A stretch of DNA of 64,000 nucleotides from a virus, in IMG/VR virus record IMGVR_UViG_3300031612_000002, positions 1-64,000 of that record, one strand, 5' to 3'. Shown here piece after piece: positions 59,111-64,000 of this stretch. Below the pieces are notes generated by a model. That model was not told the DNA's origin and did not search any database. It saw only the letters and a program-made list of their open reading frames with translations. Positions within the stretch are counted from its first letter, which is position 1. Each line of letters opens with the position of its first letter. The position numbers were made by a program, and so were the translations under genes.

Positions 59111-59702
59111 TATTTTTGGTAGTTATAATGTAGCAGAGTTTAACGAGTTAGCGAACTTAAATTCACATCGTGGGCAACATTCGTTTTCTACTGCTACATA
59201 CGATGGTGAAGTGCTAGATGTAATTGAGAAGAGTTTAGGTAAATTTAAGTCACAAGAACTTGATACAGGTAATTTGTATATTGGTCATGTGCAGTCGCCT
59301 ACAACTAATGCACGATCAATTGCATCAGTGCATCCGTCAGTGATTGATGGTACGTTGTTATGGCACAATGGTATTATCAAAGAGACACAAATGAGGAAAT
59401 GGAATTATCATGATAAATGGGACACTGCGTGTTTGCATAAGTATATTTCCAGTGGGTTAGATAAGTTGGGTGATGTAGATGGTTCATTTGCTTGTGTCTA
59501 TTATAAAGAAGGTAAGTTGTATATTTGGCGAAATGAGAATTGTCCGATGTTTGTAAATGGTAGTAGTTTTTCGTCAGTAAAATTTAAGAACGCTGTACGC
59601 ATAGAAGCGAATATTGTATATAAGTTAGATGGTAAAAACTGGGTAAAAACTGATAAAGCATTTACAACGAAAAATACATTTTATTGGTCGCCAGCAGCGT
59701 AA
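59103..59702 (+). CDS. Class II glutamine amidotransferase domain protein
   Basis: 199 residues starting at the ATG at 59103, inside the queC end (8-base overlap). MCSIFGSYN places the catalytic Cys2 at the N-terminus as in Ntn-type amidotransferases; LNSHRGQHSF, GNLYIGHVQSPTT and GTLLWHNGIIKE are the glutaminase core motifs. It probably releases ammonia from glutamine and passes it to the adjacent QueC reaction or a related PP-loop enzyme. Fused amidotransferase-QueC proteins are known in phages; here they are separate and overlapping. No synthetase domain is present. Confidence 0.82.
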   Translation: MCSIFGSYNVAEFNELANLNSHRGQHSFSTATYDGEVLDVIEKSLGKFKSQELDTGNLYIGHVQSPTTNARSIASVHPSVIDGTLLWHNGIIKETQMRKWNYHDKWDTACLHKYISSGLDKLGDVDGSFACVYYKEGKLYIWRNENCPMFVNGSSFSSVKFKNAVRIEANIVYKLDGKNWVKTDKAFTTKNTFYWSPAA

Positions 59703-59730
59703 GGATAAATAAACAGCATAGTTTATATTT

Positions 59731-59764
59731 AAAGCCTCTTAATTCGCGTTAAGGGGCTTTTTTT
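59731..59764 (+). terminator. Intrinsic terminator after queC-amidotransferase
   Basis: Stem AAAGCCTCTTAA, loop TTCGCG, stem TTAAGGGGCTTT with one G-U pair, then TTTT. Confidence 0.9.
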
Positions 59765-59786
59765 ACTATTAAATAGTAAATAGTTC

Positions 59787-59815
59787 TTGACAAGCAAGGA
59801 GTATTATTATATAAT
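59787..59815 (+). promoter_or_regulatory. Early promoter, copy 5 of the module (diverged leader)
   Basis: TTGACA 59787-59792, 17-base spacer, TATAAT 59810-59815, then TAGTTAATGAGTTAAGGAGAG. It follows a terminator by 23 bases. Confidence 0.85.
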
Positions 59816-59847
59816 TAGTATAGTTAATGAGTTAAGGAGAGTATGAA

Positions 59848-60042
59848 ATGAAAGCAGTACATTTGATGAAGACAAAGAATGCACGATCACCGAAGAATGT
59901 AGTCATGGCGCTGAATGCAGTAGCAAAGAATCTAAAGGTTGCTAACAAGAGTGTAGTGATGAAGGATCGCAAGAAAGCGGCAAAGAGTGGTGCAGTTAAG
60001 CACAAGAACAAGCGGTTTGATAATTATAAGATTGCCGCATAA
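59848..60042 (+). CDS. Small, highly basic protein, 64 residues
   Basis: AAGGAGAG precedes the ATG. About one third Lys/Arg (MKAVHLMKTKNARSPKNVVM, then MKDRKKAAKSGAVKHKNKRF). No acidic domain; likely a nucleic-acid-binding early protein. Family not recognised. Confidence 0.68.
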   Translation: MKAVHLMKTKNARSPKNVVMALNAVAKNLKVANKSVVMKDRKKAAKSGAVKHKNKRFDNYKIAA

Positions 60043-60055
60043 TTTTATAATTATC
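60019..60055 (+). repeat. Inverted repeat around the stop codon
   Basis: GATAATTATAA (60019-60029) and TTATAATTATC (60045-60055), a perfect 11-base stem spanning the stop of the basic protein. AT-rich, so a possible weak terminator or processing site. Confidence 0.6.
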
Positions 60056-60077
60056 AGACTTAGAGAAGGAGAGAATT

Positions 60078-60329
60078 ATGTACCAAATTAAAGATTTTAC
60101 AACTAAAAGTAATATGATTAATGGTGTAGATAAAATTAATTTATGTATTGGTGATAAAGTTCTAAGAACTATGGACCTTAATTCTTTTGTTGTACTGTTT
60201 AAAGCCGATCATCAAAAGTGGGCAGAATTTTATATGAGCGAACGTCAATCTCGTATTGATTGTAATATAGCTCAAATTAATCGTTTAGAACGTGCTAATG
60301 AAGAAATTGAAGAAGAAATGGGAAATTAA
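60078..60329 (+). CDS. Small protein, 83 residues, unknown
   Basis: Strong AAGGAGAG. MYQIKDFTTKSNMINGVDKI, then a C-terminal coiled-coil-like helix (IAQINRLERANEEIEEEMG). T-ending codons seem more common than in neighbours. Lies inside the direct-repeat cassette. No motif recognised. Confidence 0.65.
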   Translation: MYQIKDFTTKSNMINGVDKINLCIGDKVLRTMDLNSFVVLFKADHQKWAEFYMSERQSRIDCNIAQINRLERANEEIEEEMGN

Positions 60330-60330
60330 A

Positions 60331-60453
60331 ATGAAAGTTTTTACTATTGGTCGTTTAACATATTCAAATTGTGAATATCGTCATAATATTATGATTTATA
60401 ATTACCCACATAAGCATTTATTCTGGCGCTTTTGGTGGAAAATAACTTTATAA
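60331..60453 (+). CDS. Very small aromatic protein, 40 residues
   Basis: ATG one base after the previous stop. MKVFTIGRLTYSNCEYRHNI, then PHKHLFWRFWWKITL at the end. Rich in Trp, Phe, His and Tyr; possibly membrane-associated. Second gene in the direct-repeat cassette. Confidence 0.55.
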   Translation: MKVFTIGRLTYSNCEYRHNIMIYNYPHKHLFWRFWWKITL

Positions 60454-60487
60454 TTATCAGATTGTAAATAAAAGAGAGAGAAGTAAA

Positions 60488-61705
60488 ATGAAGTATCGTA
60501 ATATAGAATCAAAAGGTGTACCAATAAAAGCGTGGATAGACGGCGTTAATTTGGAAGATCAAGCAAAAGAGCAATTGCAAAACATAGCACAATTGCCGAT
60601 CATACACAGTCACATAGCAGTGATGCCAGACGTTCACTTAGGTAAAGGAGCAACGATAGGTAGTGTTATACCTACGTTAAAAGCAATCATACCTAATGCG
60701 GTTGGAGTTGATCTAGGTTGTGGAATGATGGCTGCAATGACAACATTGTATGCTAAAGATTTACCAGATAATTTACTCGCTGTTCGTACTGCTATAGAAA
60801 AAGCAGTACCACACGGACGTACAAATAACGGCAAAGCAGTTAATGACAAAGGTGCTTGGAATGATATACCAAAACTTGCATCTGATTTATGGAAAATGCA
60901 CCTTGAGCAACAGTTCAATAAAATGGTTGATAAGTATCCAGAGATAGGTCAGTGTAACCACATTGTACACCTTGGAACATTGGGAACTGGTAATCATTTT
61001 ATAGAGTTATGTCTTGATGAAAATCAGCAAGTATGGATAATGTTACACTCTGGTTCACGTGGTGTTGGTAATCGTATTGCGTCAACTTTCATAGCGAAAG
61101 CGAAGCAAGATATGATAAATCAGCAGACACATTTGCCAGATAAAGAGTTGGCATATTTGCAAGAAGGATCGCCATACTTTGACGACTATGTAGAAGGTGT
61201 TACATGGGCGCAAGAGTTTGCCAAGATCAATCGTCAAGTGATGATGCAACTAACCATAGAAGCATTGGAATCAGTATTGCCACCATTTAAGGCTAACGTG
61301 TTGGCGGTTAATTGTCACCACAACTACGTGAGTAAAGAGCATCACTTCGGTGAAGATGTTTACTTGACACGTAAAGGTGCGGTTTCTGCTAAGGCTGGTG
61401 AGTTGGGTATAATCCCAGGATCAATGGGTGCTAAAAGTTTCATTGTGCGTGGTTTAGGTAATCCTGAATCATTTTCATCATGTAGTCACGGCGCAGGTCG
61501 TACAATGTCACGTACTGCGGCACGTAAGCAGTTCACCGTAGATGACCACATCAAGGCGACAGCAGGAGTAGAGTGTCGTAAAGACGAAGATGTGATTGAT
61601 GAAACCCCAATGGCATATAAAGACATCGAAGCGGTAATGAAAGCACAGGATGATTTAGTTGAAGTTGTTCACACATTAAAGCAAGTTGTTTGCGTAAAGG
61701 GTTGA
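60488..61705 (+). CDS. rtcB: RNA-splicing ligase RtcB
   Basis: 405 residues, close to E. coli RtcB (408). VMPDVHLGKGATIGSVIPT, NAVGVDLGCGMMAAMTT (metal Cys), HLGTLGTGNHFIELC, LHSGSRGVGNRIAS, VNCHHNYVSKEHHFGEDV and SSCSHGAGRTMSR with the guanylated His (residue 334) are all present. It joins 2',3'-cyclic phosphate or 3'-phosphate RNA ends to 5'-OH ends using GTP. In a phage it likely repairs tRNA or other RNA cut by host defence nucleases. Its stop codon lies within the -35 box of the next promoter. Confidence 0.95.
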   Translation: MKYRNIESKGVPIKAWIDGVNLEDQAKEQLQNIAQLPIIHSHIAVMPDVHLGKGATIGSVIPTLKAIIPNAVGVDLGCGMMAAMTTLYAKDLPDNLLAVRTAIEKAVPHGRTNNGKAVNDKGAWNDIPKLASDLWKMHLEQQFNKMVDKYPEIGQCNHIVHLGTLGTGNHFIELCLDENQQVWIMLHSGSRGVGNRIASTFIAKAKQDMINQQTHLPDKELAYLQEGSPYFDDYVEGVTWAQEFAKINRQVMMQLTIEALESVLPPFKANVLAVNCHHNYVSKEHHFGEDVYLTRKGAVSAKAGELGIIPGSMGAKSFIVRGLGNPESFSSCSHGAGRTMSRTAARKQFTVDDHIKATAGVECRKDEDVIDETPMAYKDIEAVMKAQDDLVEVVHTLKQVVCVKG

Positions 61706-61730
61706 CAAGTAAGGCTTATTACGTTATAAT
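61702..61730 (+). promoter_or_regulatory. Early promoter, copy 6 of the module
   Basis: TTGACA 61702-61707 (contains the rtcB TGA), 17-base spacer, TATAAT 61725-61730, then AGTTATATAAGTTAAT and AAAGCAAGG. Confidence 0.88.
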
Positions 61731-61764
61731 AGTTATATAAGTTAATCAAAGCAAGGAAAGTATT

Positions 61765-61926
61765 ATGTTTCAAGCATTATTGGGAGTTTGGATAGTTTGG
61801 ATAGTCGCAGCGTGGTTCACCCATGTGTTTACGTGTTTCGCTAGTGCATCATGGGGTTTCCTCGTTGCTGGTGCAATAGCATTTCCAGTAGCGTGGGCGC
61901 ATGGAACTTGGTTGTGGTTTCAATAA
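61765..61926 (+). CDS. Small hydrophobic membrane protein, 53 residues
   Basis: MFQALLGVWIVWIVAAWFTH, then a Cys/Ser turn and GFLVAGAIAFPVAWAHGTWL: two predicted membrane helices, very Trp-rich. AAGGAAAG precedes the ATG. I recognise the general type from small early membrane proteins of aquatic phages. Function unknown. Confidence 0.68.
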   Translation: MFQALLGVWIVWIVAAWFTHVFTCFASASWGFLVAGAIAFPVAWAHGTWLWFQ

Positions 61927-61945
61927 ATTAATAAAGCAGAGTAAT

Positions 61946-62176
61946 ATGATTATGGAAGGTTTAGTAGAAATCACAGGTGAGGAATTCCCACCACATACAT
62001 ATTTTTTGAATCCCGAAGGTAAGTTGTTTGCATACATTCGGGTTAATGATGGTAAGTTGATTGAGTTCAAAAAGCCGTTATCATTTTACAAGTCTCGTCG
62101 CAAGTTTAAAAAAGTGACGCACGATACGTTTACAGATAATTATTCAGACAACTTTCGTAAAAAGGAAAAGGTATGA
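61946..62176 (+). CDS. Small protein, 76 residues, unknown
   Basis: I start at the ATG at 61946 (MIMEGLVEITGEEFPPHTYF), since an upstream in-frame ATG (61901) lies inside the previous gene. Beta-hairpin-like FLNPEGKLFAYIRVNDGKLI, then a basic tail (SRRKFKKVTHDTFTD). The stop overlaps the next ATG. Confidence 0.62.
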   Translation: MIMEGLVEITGEEFPPHTYFLNPEGKLFAYIRVNDGKLIEFKKPLSFYKSRRKFKKVTHDTFTDNYSDNFRKKEKV

Positions 62177-62388
62177 TCTTATTCAGTGGTCGCTCGAAAA
62201 AGAATGTCGGGTGGGAATTATTAGCATTACGCAAAGATAAGAACTTCTCAGAAGGTTTATCATTGGTAGATTTCAAGGTAAACATCTTGCGAGGCGACTT
62301 TACGCTACATACTCCCATATTTCAATTGTACATTGAATTGTTAAACATAACACTATTAGATTTCAGCATTGTAAAAGTTGAACATTAG
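62173..62388 (+). CDS. Small protein, 71 residues, unknown
   Basis: ATGA overlap with the previous gene; AAAGG precedes. MILFSGRSKKNVGWELLALR, then LVDFKVNILRGDFTLHTPIF and a hydrophobic end. No motif recognised. Confidence 0.62.
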   Translation: MILFSGRSKKNVGWELLALRKDKNFSEGLSLVDFKVNILRGDFTLHTPIFQLYIELLNITLLDFSIVKVEH

Positions 62389-62396
62389 AGAGAATT

Positions 62397-63200
62397 ATGT
62401 CTACCGCAATTTTTAACCCACAAGTCACATTAAATACTCTACTAAAACATGATGAAATTGAAGACATGCACAGTAATTTTGAAAATAATGTCTCGCCAAA
62501 AAAGTTATCAGTTAGCATAGAAGGTGCATTGGCTGTATTACTCTATATGAATAGAACTCGTTCAATCAAGGAGGCAATGAATCTTTTCATTAACTGCTTA
62601 GAAGGCAATACACTTAACGCAACAGTTCCTCTTGCAGAAGATTGCGCAAACGCTGCTGATATATTTTCATATTGGGAAAAAAAGTTCTTCATGGCGAAAT
62701 TAAGTGATGATATTACACTTACGTCTTGGCGAAAAAAACTGCTTCATATGTGTAGTAATCGAAATACACCAATGATGGAATCGTACAAGAAGATGTTAAT
62801 TACGTTGCCGCGAATCACTTCGTATGAAAAACGCACTGATGCTATTGCTGACAAATATGTGTCTCATGATTATAATCATCACTCTCATTGTGAATTTGAG
62901 GGATTACAGTTACGTCTTATCGAAAAATATAGACATGACACAGTACGTGAGAAGTCATTCATATATAGGTTGGCAGATAATCATAATAAGGTATATGAAT
63001 TATCTATTTCAAAAAGACGCGATGGTGATTCTACTGTGTCTGACATGATTAGTACGGCATCCGCATTTGATGCATTGTTTGGTATGACAGGTAGTGTGAG
63101 ATTAGATGGTAGAGGACAATTAAAACCACTTAACAATGTGCTTCACGATAAGTTTCTGTATAAGACGCTAAAGAATATTACTTCAATTACTCCTATTTAA
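62397..63200 (+). CDS. Unknown protein, 267 residues
   Basis: AGAGAG precedes the ATG. Helical N-terminal half (VTLNTLLKHDEIEDMHSNF, GALAVLLYMNRTRSIKEAMN), His-rich middle (SHDYNHHSHCEFEGLQLRL) and a C-terminal segment with ADNHNKVYELSISKRRDGDS and FDALFGMTGSV. The His cluster could bind metal. No family recognised. It closes an early transcript just before the next early promoter. Confidence 0.62.
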   Translation: MSTAIFNPQVTLNTLLKHDEIEDMHSNFENNVSPKKLSVSIEGALAVLLYMNRTRSIKEAMNLFINCLEGNTLNATVPLAEDCANAADIFSYWEKKFFMAKLSDDITLTSWRKKLLHMCSNRNTPMMESYKKMLITLPRITSYEKRTDAIADKYVSHDYNHHSHCEFEGLQLRLIEKYRHDTVREKSFIYRLADNHNKVYELSISKRRDGDSTVSDMISTASAFDALFGMTGSVRLDGRGQLKPLNNVLHDKFLYKTLKNITSITPI

Positions 63201-63203
63201 GTG

Positions 63204-63232
63204 TTGACAAGTAAGGCTCATTGTTATATAAT
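63204..63232 (+). promoter_or_regulatory. Early promoter, copy 7 of the module
   Basis: TTGACA 63204-63209, 17-base spacer, TATAAT 63227-63232, then AGTTACATAAGTTAAT and AAAGAGAGC. Confidence 0.9.
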
Positions 63233-63263
63233 AGTTACATAAGTTAATAAAGAGAGCAAGACT

Positions 63264-63536
63264 ATGATTAAAACAGCAAAGGGCGCAAAGGTTTACGAGC
63301 AATGGTCTAAAGCATACGTGCGTGACCACGACGGTGTCGTATTATGGAAGTCTAATGATCGTAGTCCGTTTGAGGATGTGTTAGGTGATTTCCTAGCATT
63401 CGGTTACATTAGTCAGTTATCGTATGATAACACTGTTGTAGCAAAAGCAGCACAAGATAACGAAGCGTTAGAAAGTTTCTTTAGTAGCAAGCCTACGCGT
63501 GAGCAGTTATTTGAACGCAACGCTAATCGGTTTTAA
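63264..63536 (+). CDS. Small early protein, 90 residues, unknown
   Basis: MIKTAKGAKVYEQWSKAYVR, DHDGVVLWKSNDRSPFEDVL and a C-terminal PTREQLFERNANRF helix. First gene after an early promoter. No motif recognised. Confidence 0.65.
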   Translation: MIKTAKGAKVYEQWSKAYVRDHDGVVLWKSNDRSPFEDVLGDFLAFGYISQLSYDNTVVAKAAQDNEALESFFSSKPTREQLFERNANRF

Positions 63537-63539
63537 ATC

Positions 63540-63752
63540 ATGATTAACTCTAATCATTTCAAAGAATCCATTGTAGTAGATATCACTGGTGAAGGTGGTA
63601 CACCTGCTAACTTAATCGCATTGGCAACTAGCCTCGCTCGTCCTGATCATGCAGATATCGTAAGAGATATGAATAGTGGTGATTACGAGCATTTAGTTAA
63701 TGTATTTGACGAACACTTTAGTGATATCGTTACGTTAACTGCGCCCACCTAA
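63540..63752 (+). CDS. Small protein, 70 residues, unknown
   Basis: Begins 3 bases after the previous stop. MINSNHFKESIVVDITGEGG, then ALATSLARPDHADIVRDMNS. A small alpha/beta protein with no recognised family. Confidence 0.62.
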   Translation: MINSNHFKESIVVDITGEGGTPANLIALATSLARPDHADIVRDMNSGDYEHLVNVFDEHFSDIVTLTAPT

Positions 63753-63766
63753 ACGGAAAAATATTA

Positions 63767-64000
63767 ATGACCAACGAACATCCCGCTATATTAATTGCAC
63801 CAATTGATGTACAATCCAAAGTAGAAGCAGGTGCTAAATTACTAGATATACGTAATGAAGCAGATTTCAATCAATCTAAAATCAAGAATAGTCACCATCT
63901 TGATAAAGATAACATGTCGTCATATTTCAATAATATTGACAAAACCCTTCCAATCATCGTGTGTTGTTACAAAGGTATTAGTGCACGTCAAGTAGCATCC
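63767..64000 (+). CDS. Rhodanese-like sulfurtransferase (3' end outside window)
   Basis: 78 residues visible and open at the window end. KLLDIRNEADFNQSKI is the usual rhodanese strand-loop; IVCCYKGISARQVAS carries the active-site loop, with Cys67 at the position of the catalytic Cys of GlpE-like single-domain rhodaneses (C-x-x-G-x-S). It likely moves sulfur from thiosulfate or a persulfide. Role in the phage unknown; it lies last in an early small-gene transcript. Confidence 0.78.
   Translation, partial: MTNEHPAILIAPIDVQSKVEAGAKLLDIRNEADFNQSKIKNSHHLDKDNMSSYFNNIDKTLPIIVCCYKGISARQVAS

Larger units (their letters stand above)
60044..60461 (+). repeat. 15-base direct repeats flanking a two-gene cassette
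   Basis: TTTATAATTATCAGA occurs at 60044-60058 and again at 60447-60461, each overlapping or adjoining a stop codon, and encloses two small genes. Confidence 0.75.

Noticed and set aside
59704-59711. GATAAATA late-type box after the amidotransferase gene
   Set aside because: It is followed by an intrinsic terminator within 30 bases and no gene, so a chance match is more likely.
1-64000. tRNA genes, integrase, insertion sequences
   Set aside because: No cloverleaf-like or CCA-ended segments, recombinase or transposase motifs were seen by eye; a tRNA scan was not possible.

Overview
The window is a dense, AT-rich segment of a lytic, T4-like myovirus. It holds the T4-type neck, sheath and tube genes (gp13, gp14, gp15, gp18, gp19), head completion and packaging genes (gp4, gp16-like, gp17), the replication and recombination set (gp32, UvsX, probable UvsY, UvsW, gp61 primase, gp41 helicase, a probable gp62-type clamp-loader subunit), and class Ia ribonucleotide reductase with glutaredoxin. 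Several conserved unknown proteins look like those of marine or freshwater T4-like phages (cyanophage and pelagiphage relatives). No photosynthesis genes, integrase, tRNA or CRISPR array was seen. The host is probably an aquatic Gram-negative bacterium; this is inference.

Layout. 1-6.2 kb: two repeat-rich tail fibres with self-cleaving S74 chaperone tails and a 61-residue structural protein. 6.2-8.4 kb: an unknown protein and two glycosyltransferase-like genes. 8.4-11.3 kb, minus strand: gp14, gp15 and a Nudix hydrolase. 11.4-14.9 kb: small early genes, an unknown 419-residue protein, gp13 and a dNMP kinase. 15-26.1 kb: sheath, tube, tube paralogue, gp4, small terminase, a 2OG-Fe(II) oxygenase-like protein, three proteins with capsid-targeting-like N-termini, large terminase, a conserved unknown and a small membrane protein. 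26.2-32 kb: gp32, UvsX, UvsY, an AAA+ ATPase and UvsW. 32-38.7 kb: unknowns, the clamp-loader-like gene, a zinc-finger protein, a QueC-like PP-loop enzyme, a DnaE-like fragment, a virion protein, primase and a methyltransferase-like gene. 38.8-49 kb: gp41, then conserved virion or assembly genes including a predicted ligase-fold nucleotidyltransferase, and a PD-(D/E)XK nuclease. 49-53.4 kb: NrdA, NrdB, glutaredoxin, a small beta-barrel protein and a PAAR spike tip. 53.4-64 kb: an accessory/early region with many tiny genes, a secreted glycine-zipper protein, an acyl/aminoacyl-adenylate-forming enzyme, an L7/L12-like protein, QueC plus a class II glutamine amidotransferase, the RNA ligase RtcB and a rhodanese cut by the window end.

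Regulation is legible by eye. Late genes follow GCATAAATAC or GATAAATAC boxes, like the T4 late promoter TATAAATA. Early and accessory genes follow sigma70-type promoters (TTGACA, usually 17 bases, TATAAT). Seven of these share a nearly constant downstream leader and form a repeated promoter-leader module. Two replication/recombination genes have ATG about 7 bases after the -10 box and look leaderless.

The most unusual region is 54.3-57.1 kb. An ANL-superfamily adenylate-forming enzyme sits between an 18-codon remnant and a full-length copy of the same neighbouring gene, as if inserted with target duplication. Other notable items are the two PP-loop enzymes (one next to a class II amidotransferase), the DnaE-like orphan, the ligase-fold protein, the L7/L12-like domain, and a shared GDYW-type module in gp14, gp15 and gp18. 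Functions were assigned by recognition of motifs and families; no database search was run.
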